64,000 nucleotides of DNA from Cyclobacteriaceae bacterium (GTDB taxonomy: Bacteria; Bacteroidota; Bacteroidia; Cytophagales; Cyclobacteriaceae). The stretch spans positions 310,001 to 374,000 of the forward strand of contig JAHBTY010000005.1 in NCBI GenBank assembly GCA_019638355.1, read 5' to 3'. Each line of letters opens with the position of its first letter. The first letter of the stretch is position 1. Position numbers and translations under genes: made by a program. Of the stretch, positions 18,363-27,345 are shown piece by piece. Under the pieces are notes generated by a model. It did not search any database. It saw only the letters and a list, made by a program, of their open reading frames with translations, and was not told the origin of the DNA.

Positions 18363-18722
18363 ATGAGCAGTAACATTCGTCTTCAAAAAACTTGTCAGCA
18401 CTGCGGTAACCGCTTTACCGCAAAGACTACTGTTACACAGTTTTGCTCAGATACCTGTGCCAAACGAGCATACAAGCAACGGAAGCGGAACGAAAAAATT
18501 GAAGTGGCCATCAAGGAAGAAACCGAGAAGGCACTTTACAACCCTGCCATTGCTCAAAAGGAATTTCTAACCGTTGAGGAAGCCTGCCAGTTAATCAACG
18601 CCAGCCGATGGACCATTTACAGGCTCATTGAGAAAGGCGAACTCAAAGCAGGTAAACTGGGCAGAAGTACCCGTATTCCCCGGGCAGCTATCAATGAATT
18701 ATTCAAACTAACTGAAGCATGA
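18363..18722 (+). CDS. zinc-ribbon plus excisionase-type helix-turn-helix protein
   Basis: ATG 18363 (MSSNIRLQKT) gives 119 residues; an earlier in-frame start would run through the repeat region. Four cysteines (about 11, 14, 28 and 32, in CQHC and FCSDTC) suggest a zinc ribbon. The C-terminal part, FLTVEEACQLINASRWTIYR and LGRSTRIPRAAINEL (about 67-113), is a MerR/excisionase-type winged helix (HTH_17). The stop overlaps the integrase ATG (ATGA). It probably acts as recombination directionality factor or transcriptional regulator of the integrase. Confidence 0.75.
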   Translation: MSSNIRLQKTCQHCGNRFTAKTTVTQFCSDTCAKRAYKQRKRNEKIEVAIKEETEKALYNPAIAQKEFLTVEEACQLINASRWTIYRLIEKGELKAGKLGRSTRIPRAAINELFKLTEA

Positions 18723-19825
18723 CAGTAACACTTAGGCAACGCAAAAAGGGCGATAAAATCAGCCTGTATCTTGATTACTACAGTGATGGTAAAAGAGATT
18801 ACGAATACCTGCAACTCTACCTGATACCCGAGCCGGAGAAAGGCAAGCTCACTAAGGAGCAGAAGGAAGAGAACCGCAAAACACTGGTATTGGCAGAAGC
18901 AATCAGGTCGAAGCGTTTGTTACAGATAAAGAATGAGGAATACGGCTTTCGTGATACCGATAAAGCCAAAGGCAGTTTCATTGCCTACTTTGAACGCCTC
19001 ACAGAGAAAAGGAGAAACAGCCAGGGTAATTGGGGCAATTGGGATAGCGTATTGAAACACCTGAAGAAGTTTGCCAAGAACGGAGCATCATTCAAAGACA
19101 TTGATAAAAACTGGCTGGAAGATTTCAAGAACTACCTCCAGTATGAAGCTAAGAGCAAAACCAATAAACGCCTTTCGCAAAACTCTCAATCATCCTATTT
19201 CAGCAAAGTAACAGCAGCTTTGAAAGAAGCCGTAAAAGAAGGCATCATCCAAACCAACCCGGCAAACCAAGTGGAGGGCATCAAAGCTGATGATCCTGAT
19301 AGGGAGTTCCTGACATTGGAAGAACTACAGGCAGCCGCTAAAGTGGAATGTGAAATGCCGGTGTTGAAAGATGCTTTCATCTTTTCTGCACTAACAGGCT
19401 TACGTTGGTCAGATATTGAAAAGCTGGTCTGGTCAGAAGTGCAGCACTCTGAGCAGTCAGGGTATTACATCCGTTTCAGGCAGAAGAAAACAAAGGGAGC
19501 AGAAACCTTGCCCATTTCAGAACAGGCTTTTCAGTTGTTAGGCGATAGGAGGAAACCGGAGGATAAAGTATTTGAAGGCTTGTATTACAGTGCCTGGCAT
19601 AACTTGAAACTCCGTGAATGGGTAATGAAAGCAGGTATCACAAAACACATCACCTTTCACTGTGCAAGGCATACCTACGCCACCCTTCAAATTACATTGG
19701 GTACAGACATTTACACTGTTTCAAAACTCTTAGGACACAGGCACCTGAAAACAACCGAAATTTACGCTAAGGTGATTGACCATAAAAAACAGGAGGCAGC
19801 GAATAAAATCAAATTAGACTTATAG
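18719..19825 (+). CDS. tyrosine recombinase / phage-type integrase
   Basis: This enzyme would catalyse integration and excision at the mnmE 3' end. The 368-residue protein has an N-terminal arm-binding segment, a core-binding SAM-like domain (about 85-190) and a C-terminal catalytic domain. The catalytic residues are visible: Arg in ALTGLRWSDIEKL (about 228), His-x-x-Arg in FHCARHTYA (about 314-319), His in LGHRHLKTT and the nucleophile Tyr in TEIYAKV (about 350). The order and spacing are complete. It is translationally coupled to the HTH gene upstream and 2 bp from the next gene. Confidence 0.93.
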   Translation: MTVTLRQRKKGDKISLYLDYYSDGKRDYEYLQLYLIPEPEKGKLTKEQKEENRKTLVLAEAIRSKRLLQIKNEEYGFRDTDKAKGSFIAYFERLTEKRRNSQGNWGNWDSVLKHLKKFAKNGASFKDIDKNWLEDFKNYLQYEAKSKTNKRLSQNSQSSYFSKVTAALKEAVKEGIIQTNPANQVEGIKADDPDREFLTLEELQAAAKVECEMPVLKDAFIFSALTGLRWSDIEKLVWSEVQHSEQSGYYIRFRQKKTKGAETLPISEQAFQLLGDRRKPEDKVFEGLYYSAWHNLKLREWVMKAGITKHITFHCARHTYATLQITLGTDIYTVSKLLGHRHLKTTEIYAKVIDHKKQEAANKIKLDL

Positions 19826-19827
19826 CG

Positions 19828-20895
19828 ATGGAGATAAAAGTATTAGACAGCATAATGCACGGTGCTTTAAAACCGTGGAAAATGGATACCACCAACACAA
19901 GGCGGTTCACTGAATTGGTGAAAGCTGCAAAAGCAGCTTCACCGAAAACTATTGCAGATTTGCAGTCACAAATGACTGCATTGCTGGCCGACTATCCGCA
20001 GTTAAAGAAAGTGCTGGCCGATAGTGCAATTACAAATGACACAATACAACCGCTTTCATATAAAACAGTTTTACCCAAGTACACAGACCCCATCACCAAC
20101 TTTTATTTTTTAGTAATCACAGCGGAAACACTCAGGGTATATAATTCCATCCTTTTGAAAGCTGCATCACTTACTGAGTTGGTTGATATTCAGTATCAGA
20201 TTAACAAGGTGCTCAACAGTATCAAAGTATTGGCAAAGCAAACCGCAGCCGAGTTAATTGAAAGGGATTTTACAACAGATCCCAATGAGCAAAGCAATCA
20301 TGTACATTATGCCCTTCATTGCTTAAAGCATAGTTTGATACAGCTTTATTTTAGCGTTCATCATTCATTTGAAAACAGCTTACAGCACACCACCAGTTTA
20401 GAGGACTTTTATGTGTTGGATTTGGAGCTGCCATTGTCAAGCATTCAGCCATTAGAATACATTGGGCAGCCGATGCCAGCCGGCAAGCAAAGCGAGGAAT
20501 ACACCGAAAGCCAGGAAACAATTTGCTTCGGTTTCAAGGATGATATTGAAAAACTGAAAACTGTTGTAAATCAGTTGTGCTATCAGATAGAGTTCCTGAA
20601 TGAGGATGTTGCTAATGCTGATGAATTGATAAAAGCCTTCACAGCAAAAAGCATCCTGCCGGGTGCAGTTAAAATTCAATTAGGCTGCGAAACAAAACAC
20701 TTCCGCTACTGCATTGATAAGTTCATGCCATACTTCAATAGCCTTTCACTGGCCAACATAGAGAAGTCAAAAATCTTCTATTCAAAGAAGGACACCCTCA
20801 TTACTGCAAACAATCTTTCAGCCAGTGGTTCAAAGAACAAAATTGAACCGAAGGAAAAGGCAACCATTGACAAAATCTTCAAACATCTGCAATAA
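19828..20895 (+). CDS. island protein of unknown function
   Basis: This 355-residue soluble protein follows the integrase by 2 bp and is probably co-transcribed. It is largely alpha-helical by composition. Visible segments are HVHYALHCLKHSLIQLYFSV in the middle and KIQLGCETKHFRYCIDKF, then SKIFYSKKDTLITANNLSAS, near the C-terminus. There is a loose resemblance to RteC-type regulators of Bacteroides conjugative transposons, too weak to assign. No enzyme motif was seen. Confidence 0.7.
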   Translation: MEIKVLDSIMHGALKPWKMDTTNTRRFTELVKAAKAASPKTIADLQSQMTALLADYPQLKKVLADSAITNDTIQPLSYKTVLPKYTDPITNFYFLVITAETLRVYNSILLKAASLTELVDIQYQINKVLNSIKVLAKQTAAELIERDFTTDPNEQSNHVHYALHCLKHSLIQLYFSVHHSFENSLQHTTSLEDFYVLDLELPLSSIQPLEYIGQPMPAGKQSEEYTESQETICFGFKDDIEKLKTVVNQLCYQIEFLNEDVANADELIKAFTAKSILPGAVKIQLGCETKHFRYCIDKFMPYFNSLSLANIEKSKIFYSKKDTLITANNLSASGSKNKIEPKEKATIDKIFKHLQ

Positions 20896-21000
20896 AAAAC
20901 ATTAAGATTATTCAGTAATCTGAGTAAGGGATTAACCCCTTAACCATTGCCTCTCAAGCATTTGAGAGGTTTGTGCCATCAAACTTTAAAAAGTAAAAAG

Positions 21001-21306
21001 ATGGCTAACGAAGATTTAATCTTAGACAAGCTCACCGAAATCGCTAACAAGCTGGATGAGCAAAACCTGTTACAAAAAACAGTACTGAATTTTAATGAGG
21101 CTTGCAAGTATTTGGACGTAAGCCCATCGCATTTGTACAAACTGACCAGTACAAAGCACATTCCCCATTTCTGTCCTCAGGGTAAGAAACTCTACTTCAA
21201 ACGGGAGGAATTGGATAACTGGTTACAGCGTAACCGTAAGTCAGCAGCCGATGAAATTGATCAGATGGCAGCCGACTATGTTATCCGCAATAAACGCAAG
21301 AAGTAA
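21001..21306 (+). CDS. excisionase-family helix-turn-helix protein
   Basis: ATG 21001 (MANEDLILDKLTEI) gives 101 residues and begins just after a 105-bp spacer. The core VLNFNEACKYLDVSPSHLYK and IPHFCPQGKKLYFKREELDN is the HTH_17 / Xis-type DNA-binding fold. A basic C-terminus (IRNKRKK) follows. Small proteins of this kind accompany integrases and replication genes of Bacteroidota islands, and it may promote excision. It sits 30 bp ahead of the replication gene. Confidence 0.8.
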   Translation: MANEDLILDKLTEIANKLDEQNLLQKTVLNFNEACKYLDVSPSHLYKLTSTKHIPHFCPQGKKLYFKREELDNWLQRNRKSAADEIDQMAADYVIRNKRKK

Positions 21307-21336
21307 GAATTTTTTATTAACTGAAAGAACAGAACA

Positions 21337-23586
21337 ATGGCATCAAGTACCATATTCAGAAACTTTACCGTTCCGGTTGAAAAGAGATCATTACTTCTTA
21401 TTGGCAATGATATAGCCAACGGCAAATACAAAGCCGAGGTTGAAGAAATCAGGGCATTGCTGGAACAGGGTAAAGCGGAGGAAGCTGCCAGTAAGAAAAA
21501 GCAATTGTTGGCTTTCACTCCATCCGCAGTATTCACCGAGAAAAGGCAATTGCCTTTCCTGGAAATGTACAGCGGCTTTGTGCATCTCGATTTTGATAAG
21601 TTGACACCGGAACAGTTAGATACAGCTTTCAAAGTCATTGCCGAAATTCCCTACACTTTCCTATGCTTCATCAGCCCCAGCGGCAACGGCCTTAAAGTAT
21701 TCATTGAAGTGAATACAGGCATTGAGCACCACGATAAAGCCTATTTGCAGGTGCAGCAGTTTTACGAAGAAGCCACAGGATTAAAGGCCGACCCAAGCTG
21801 CAAAGACATTACACGCCTTTGCTTCATGAGTTACCATCCCGGACTGTACAAGAATATCCGCAACGAGAAATTCAAAGTGCAGCTACCAGAAACCAAAATG
21901 CAGGAACCGGTAAGGGAAACTACAGAGCCGATTTTGCCTCCACATCGAAGCGAACCTGAGGAGGATCTGAACACCGCTTTCATCTTCAATCAACAAATTC
22001 AATTCACCAATCAAAAATCACAATACACCGATGGAAACAGGAACAATTATATTTATCGGCTTGCTTCTAATTGCAACCGAGCTGGTTTATCGCAGTCCGA
22101 TGTTGAACTTTTATGTACACAACATTTTGACCTACCTGAAAGAGAAATTCTCGAAGCGATAAAGAGTGCCTACACCCACCACAAACCCGAGTTTGCAAAG
22201 TTTGCAAACACTGCAAAGCTGCAAAGTACAGAACAGCAGCCCCCACAGGAAGATTACCTGAAGGCAACACCCACCATTCCCGAAGAACTGTATTTGCAAA
22301 TGCCTGACCTCTTACAACATGGTGCAATGGCTTTTACAGATGAAAGGGAAAGAGATGTTTTCCTGACAGGTGCATTGGCTATTCTTAGCGGATGTTTGCC
22401 CGGTGTAAAGGGTGTGTATGCAGGAAATGAAGTATTCCCCAATGTATTTTCTTTTGCCATTGCTCCGGCTGCCAGTGGCAAGGGTGCTTTGAAATTCGCC
22501 AAAATGCTGGCAGACGATTACCACAGCTTTGTCCTAAAGGCAAGCCGAGAGGCAGAGATGCAATACAATCAGGAATTGTCAGAACACAAGCAGCGTATCA
22601 GCAGCAAGAAAAAAGGCGACACCTCCACAGAAGAGCCACCCACCAAACCGACTTTTAAAGTGGTGTACATTCCGGCCAATACCAGCTATGCAAAAATCCT
22701 TTGGCACTTGGAGCAGAACGAGGGTACAGGCATCATTTGCGAAACCGAAGCCGACACCCTGGGCAATGTATTCAAACAGGAATGGGGTTCCTATTCCGAT
22801 ATGCTTCGCAAATCGTTTCACCATGAGAGGCTTTCCAGTTCCCGTAAAGGCAATAATGAATTTACAGAGGTTAATGCCCCCAGCTTGTCCATTGCCCTCT
22901 CTGGTACACCCAATCAGGTAACGGGTTTGATAGCCTCTTCCGAAGATGGTTTGTTCAGCCGTTTCCTGTTCTATGCCTTCAAGGTGGAGCAGCGTTGGAA
23001 AGATGTTTCACCCAATGCCAATAACATTAACCTAACCGAGCATTTCAAAGTCCTTTCAGGCAGGGTGTTCAATATGGTCCAGTTCCTCCAACGGGAAGAA
23101 ACTGTTATCGAACTCTCAACGGAGCAATGGCAGCAGCTAAATCAACACTGTGAGGGATGGCTGAACGAGGTAACCATGTTCACAGCCGAGGAAGCCGCCA
23201 GTATTGTAAAACGCCTGGGCTTGATCCTGTACCGCATGGCCATGATTTTTACTTCCCTCCGCAAATTTGAGAACGGAGAGGCGGCCACCCGGATAGTGTG
23301 TACCGATGAAGATTTTAATACCGCCCTGCGGTTGGCAGAAATCTACCTCCACCACAGTATCCTCATGTTCAACAATCTGCCAAAGCAGAGCGAATCCACC
23401 CAGTTTAAGACAGGCGACAGCAAACGCAAATTCTTTGAGGCGTTGCCGGAAGAGTTTACCCGCCAACAGGCCGTTGAAATCGGCAAACAGTTTCAGCTTT
23501 CACCCCGTACCGTGGACGACATCCTCCACAATGCCACCGGCAAGGCTTTGGAAAAACTGAAAGCCGGTCATTACCGCAAAATCTAA
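21337..23586 (+). CDS. VirE-N (BT4734-like) / DUF3987 replication protein
   Basis: The N-terminal 200 residues carry the BT4734/VirE-N pattern: GFVHLDFDKL, FISPSGNGLKVFIEV and KDITRLCFMSYHP. This domain is related to primase-type folds. From about residue 310 a DUF3987 region follows, with a P-loop-like APAASGKGALKFAK (about 375-388) and the acidic ICETEADTLGN (about 468-478), consistent with a helicase-type ATPase. Such fusions are thought to serve as replication proteins of integrative elements and plasmids. At 749 residues it is complete. Autonomous replication of the excised island is inference. Confidence 0.8.
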   Translation: MASSTIFRNFTVPVEKRSLLLIGNDIANGKYKAEVEEIRALLEQGKAEEAASKKKQLLAFTPSAVFTEKRQLPFLEMYSGFVHLDFDKLTPEQLDTAFKVIAEIPYTFLCFISPSGNGLKVFIEVNTGIEHHDKAYLQVQQFYEEATGLKADPSCKDITRLCFMSYHPGLYKNIRNEKFKVQLPETKMQEPVRETTEPILPPHRSEPEEDLNTAFIFNQQIQFTNQKSQYTDGNRNNYIYRLASNCNRAGLSQSDVELLCTQHFDLPEREILEAIKSAYTHHKPEFAKFANTAKLQSTEQQPPQEDYLKATPTIPEELYLQMPDLLQHGAMAFTDERERDVFLTGALAILSGCLPGVKGVYAGNEVFPNVFSFAIAPAASGKGALKFAKMLADDYHSFVLKASREAEMQYNQELSEHKQRISSKKKGDTSTEEPPTKPTFKVVYIPANTSYAKILWHLEQNEGTGIICETEADTLGNVFKQEWGSYSDMLRKSFHHERLSSSRKGNNEFTEVNAPSLSIALSGTPNQVTGLIASSEDGLFSRFLFYAFKVEQRWKDVSPNANNINLTEHFKVLSGRVFNMVQFLQREETVIELSTEQWQQLNQHCEGWLNEVTMFTAEEAASIVKRLGLILYRMAMIFTSLRKFENGEAATRIVCTDEDFNTALRLAEIYLHHSILMFNNLPKQSESTQFKTGDSKRKFFEALPEEFTRQQAVEIGKQFQLSPRTVDDILHNATGKALEKLKAGHYRKI

Positions 23587-23733
23587 GCATCTTTTTTCCT
23601 CCTGCAATGCTCCCCATACGGCCAAACCGATGAGGTTTTTGCTTTGTTTGCAGACTTTGCAGGGTTTGCATCCCTGCCCATCCTGTGAGGTGGGTTTGCT
23701 ATTCTTTTTAGTATTTACTTTCACTTGTTTGCT

Positions 23734-23741
23734 TATATTTG
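23734..23741 (+). promoter_or_regulatory. candidate -7 box for the defence-like operon
   Basis: TATATTTG fits TAnnTTTG and lies 29 bp before the XRE start codon. No clear TTTG -33 box is at the expected distance; TTTTTAGTATTTAC is the nearest match. This would drive the XRE regulator and the five genes behind it. Confidence 0.45.
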
Positions 23742-23770
23742 CCAATATCTGTCAAGACAATAAGTTTACA

Positions 23771-24064
23771 ATGGCAACACAATTTGGTGAGCGAATAAGG
23801 GAGCTTAGGACAAAGCAAAAACTGCTGCTGCGGCACGTTGCTTCTAAGTTAGATGTTGACACATCCATTATCAGCAAAATTGAACGGGGCGAAAGACCAA
23901 TTAAGAAAGAGCAGATTGCTGTATTGGCTGAAATCCTTCAGGCAGATAAAGTAGAGTTAGAAACACTATGGCTTGCTGATCAATTGATGCAGTTGGTGAA
24001 GGATGAACCTACGGCAGACGAAGCCCTAAAGTCAGTATCAAAAAAAATAAAGCGAGAGAAATAA
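23771..24064 (+). CDS. XRE-family transcriptional regulator
   Basis: ATG 23771 (MATQFGERIRELRTKQKLLL) gives 97 residues; the longer frame upstream is hydrophobic and spurious. The Cro/C1-type HTH spans about 8-60 (RHVASKLDVDTSIISKIERG) and a short helical tail follows. The stop overlaps the helicase ATG (TAATG), making it the leader gene of the operon. XRE regulators in this position commonly auto-repress restriction or defence operons, delaying toxic components until protection is established. That role is inference here. Confidence 0.85.
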   Translation: MATQFGERIRELRTKQKLLLRHVASKLDVDTSIISKIERGERPIKKEQIAVLAEILQADKVELETLWLADQLMQLVKDEPTADEALKSVSKKIKREK

Positions 24065-27000
24065 TGTCTACAAAGTTTTTTACAAATGAAAATGATAACA
24101 CCCTTCTAAGTAAAATTGAGGGAATATTCAAGCATCGAAATATTCACTTTTTCGATGCTTTAGTAGGCTATTTCAGAGCTTCAGGTTATTTCCGCATCCG
24201 CCCCTTTGTAGAAAAGGCAGCTGAGATTAGAATACTTGTAGGTATCAATATCGACAACCTTGTTTATGAAGCGAACAAAAGGGGTTTATTGTTTATTGAA
24301 GATCCGGCCAAAAGTAGAGATGATTTCTTCGCTGAATTGAAAAAGAACATTCAGGAAGCAGAATATGATAAAGATGTAGAAGCTGGAATGCTCCAGTTGA
24401 TTGAGGATTTGGTTACTGAGAAAATAAAAATCAAAGTACACCCAAAGCAGAACCTACATGCGAAAATCTACATTTTCAGAGAACAAGAGAAGCATGACCA
24501 CGGCTATGGTTCTGTTATTACTGGTTCAAGTAATTTAACTGATAACGGCTTAGAAAGAAATTTTGAGTTCAATGTTGAATTGCGGGATAACACAGATATA
24601 GATTTTGCTACAGCAACCTTCAACAAACTTTGGAATGAAAGTGTGGAGGTAGGAAAAGAGTTTGTGGATAAGCTCAAAAAAGAAACATACCTGAATGATG
24701 AGTTTACACCCTTTGAGGTATATATGAAATTCTTAATCGAGTATTTCGGTAGAAGCATTGATTTCGACCCTAACTCAATTCAGGATTTACCACAAGGATT
24801 TAAAAAGTTATCATACCAGGTTGATGCAGTTGCAGATGGGTACAGTAAGATGATGAAGCACCACGGCTTCTTTTTATCTGATGTAGTAGGACTTGGTAAA
24901 ACTATCGTGGCCACGTTGATAGCCAAGAAATTCTTTTATTCCAATGGGTTTCCATCTTATTTGTCTAAAACGTTGATTGTTTGTCCGCCAGCATTGAAAG
25001 AAAACTGGGAGGATACTCTTTCTAAATTCGGTTTGCACAACTACAAGATTGTAACATCGGGTAGCCTGCATAAAGTGAACAAGCATCATGACTATGACCT
25101 GATAGTTGTGGATGAAGCTCATAAGTTTAGAAGTGATAGTGCCGAAATGTACTTCCACTTGCAAAACATCTGCAAATCTCATACACGTAAGAAACTAACC
25201 AACGATACTTACGAGCAGAAAAGGGTGATGCTGATTTCAGCCACACCTTTAAACAATAAGCCAGAGGATATTGCAAATCTTGTGTACCTGTTTCAGGATG
25301 CCAAAAATTCAACATTGGAGGTTGGAAATTTGCAGCACTTTTTTAGAGGTCAAATCGATGCATACAAAAAGCTAAAAGCCGAAACGGATATCCAGAAAGT
25401 GAGTGCCGGTGTGAAAGGCATCTATGAAAAAATTAGGGTTAAAGTAATTGAACCGCTTACAGTTCGTAGAACCCGAACCGACCTTTCAGAAAACGAGGAG
25501 TATGCCAAAGATTTGAAAGAACAAGGTGTTATTTTCCCGGCAGTTAACAAACCTGAGAAAATATTTTATCAATTAGATGAATACTTAGATAGCCTCTATG
25601 ATAAAACAATACTGTATCTAAGCCATCCCACCAAGGGACTTTCGTATAATCGTTATCAGGCAATAAAATACTTGAAGCCGCACAAAAAGTCCAAGTACCA
25701 AAAAGCAGATATGATTTCAACCCAGTTGGCTTTCATTATGAAAACCCTACTGGTAAAACGTATTGACAGTAGCTTCTTCGCTTTTAAACAGTCTCTAAAT
25801 CGTTTTTCGGCTGCTACCAATGCAATGGTAACCATGTTTGATAATGATAGAATTTACATAGCCCCAAATTATGGAGTAAGCGACTATATAAACGAAGGCC
25901 GTGAGGAGGAGTTAATTGTAATACTGACTGACCTTGCTGAGACTGATCCAACAATTGAAATTTGTACGGCTGATGATTTTGAACCGGGTTTTATTACTGG
26001 TCTTAAAAATGACAAAGTGCTGCTGGATGAATTAGTACATGATTGGGCTAATGTTACCCAAGACCCAAAGCTGGAAGTATTCATTGATTATTTGCAAAAC
26101 AAACTTTTTGATAAGAGCATCAATAAAGATGAAAAGCTCGTTGTTTTTTCTGAGTCAAAGGAAACCACTGCCTACTTAGAGGCAGAATTGAAAAAGGCAA
26201 ATTTCAATAAAGTACTGGTAGTTGATAGCAAAAACAGAAAAGATAAATTCCCTTTTGTAAAAGCAAACTTTGATGCCAATATTCCACTAACAGAACAGAA
26301 GGATGATTACAATATCGTAATCAGCACTGAAGTGTTGGCAGAAGGGGTAAACATGCACCGTGCAAACATCATCGTTAATTATGACACCCCTTGGAACAGT
26401 ACAAAGCTCATGCAGCGTATTGGTAGGGTGAACCGTATTGGATCAAAAGCAAACAATATTCATATTTTCAATTTCTTTCCAACGGCTAAGGTCAACAGTG
26501 ATATTGAACTGGAGAAAAAGGCCATTATGAAATTACAGGCATTTCACTCCGCAATGGGTGAAGACAGTCAGATTTATTCGCCTGATGAGGTTACAGAGAG
26601 CTTTGGCTTGTTCGACAAAACAGTAAACGAGGAGAAAGACGAGAAACTGAGGATATTGTTGGAATTGCGAAAGTTCAAAAAAGATAATCCTGATCTGTTC
26701 AAGCAAATTAAGAACATGCCTACAAGGGCAAGGGTTGGTAGAAAAAGTCCTGTGCTGAAAGGTGCAACCATCACATTTATTCGCAACGAGAAAAGAGATG
26801 CTTTCTTACTTGTTAAGGAAAACGGGGATATTGACGAACTCACATTTCTGCAAGCTGAAAAAGAGTATTATGCAAAAATTACGGAGAAAGCCATTCCACT
26901 GAATGAACAGCATCATACACAGGTGAAAGAAGCCATCAGCTTGTTTGCCAACAAAATGGAAGAGGAGAAGAGTAAGGAACGTAAAATTGATACAACACAA

Positions 27001-27330
27001 GGCCCCAATGAAAAGAAGGCTTTGAGTTTCCTTGATGCATTAACCAACATGCAAATTGCAAATCCGGAGGAAAGGGAATTGATGCAGAATGCCAAGGCTG
27101 CTATCAGATTAGGCAAGTTTCAGCAATTGCAAAGGGATGTAAATAAGCTGGCAAAAGCAATAAAGGTTGCTCCCTTAAAACCTGCCAATTTGTTGGATGA
27201 GGTTATAAAACTGCTGAACAAATACCCCTTACAAGTGGTGGAAGATGATACCATGCAAATGCTTCAGCCCATTTTCAACATCAAGGAGTTTAAACCGGAA
27301 ATAATCATTAGTGAAAGTTTCGATAACTAA
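24064..27330 (+). CDS. PLD-domain SNF2-type helicase
   Basis: This 1088-residue protein starts with a phospholipase D-like nuclease domain: LHAKIYIF (His132, Lys134), then GSSNLTDNGLERNFEFNVEL (about 154-173). A superfamily 2 helicase follows: DVVGLGKT (Walker A, 273-280), VVDEAH (DEAH, 350-353), LISATPLNN (motif III), STEVLAEGVNMHRA (motif V) and MQRIGRVNRIGS (arginine fingers, about 783-794). The C-terminal 250 residues are charged and helical. Only one HxK is obvious, so the PLD part may work as a dimer or only bind DNA. Helicases of this build occur in DISARM and other anti-phage loci. A 15-bp gap separates it from the methyltransferase. Confidence 0.88.
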   Translation: MSTKFFTNENDNTLLSKIEGIFKHRNIHFFDALVGYFRASGYFRIRPFVEKAAEIRILVGINIDNLVYEANKRGLLFIEDPAKSRDDFFAELKKNIQEAEYDKDVEAGMLQLIEDLVTEKIKIKVHPKQNLHAKIYIFREQEKHDHGYGSVITGSSNLTDNGLERNFEFNVELRDNTDIDFATATFNKLWNESVEVGKEFVDKLKKETYLNDEFTPFEVYMKFLIEYFGRSIDFDPNSIQDLPQGFKKLSYQVDAVADGYSKMMKHHGFFLSDVVGLGKTIVATLIAKKFFYSNGFPSYLSKTLIVCPPALKENWEDTLSKFGLHNYKIVTSGSLHKVNKHHDYDLIVVDEAHKFRSDSAEMYFHLQNICKSHTRKKLTNDTYEQKRVMLISATPLNNKPEDIANLVYLFQDAKNSTLEVGNLQHFFRGQIDAYKKLKAETDIQKVSAGVKGIYEKIRVKVIEPLTVRRTRTDLSENEEYAKDLKEQGVIFPAVNKPEKIFYQLDEYLDSLYDKTILYLSHPTKGLSYNRYQAIKYLKPHKKSKYQKADMISTQLAFIMKTLLVKRIDSSFFAFKQSLNRFSAATNAMVTMFDNDRIYIAPNYGVSDYINEGREEELIVILTDLAETDPTIEICTADDFEPGFITGLKNDKVLLDELVHDWANVTQDPKLEVFIDYLQNKLFDKSINKDEKLVVFSESKETTAYLEAELKKANFNKVLVVDSKNRKDKFPFVKANFDANIPLTEQKDDYNIVISTEVLAEGVNMHRANIIVNYDTPWNSTKLMQRIGRVNRIGSKANNIHIFNFFPTAKVNSDIELEKKAIMKLQAFHSAMGEDSQIYSPDEVTESFGLFDKTVNEEKDEKLRILLELRKFKKDNPDLFKQIKNMPTRARVGRKSPVLKGATITFIRNEKRDAFLLVKENGDIDELTFLQAEKEYYAKITEKAIPLNEQHHTQVKEAISLFANKMEEEKSKERKIDTTQGPNEKKALSFLDALTNMQIANPEERELMQNAKAAIRLGKFQQLQRDVNKLAKAIKVAPLKPANLLDEVIKLLNKYPLQVVEDDTMQMLQPIFNIKEFKPEIIISESFDN

Positions 27331-27345
27331 TCAACTACTCATCAA

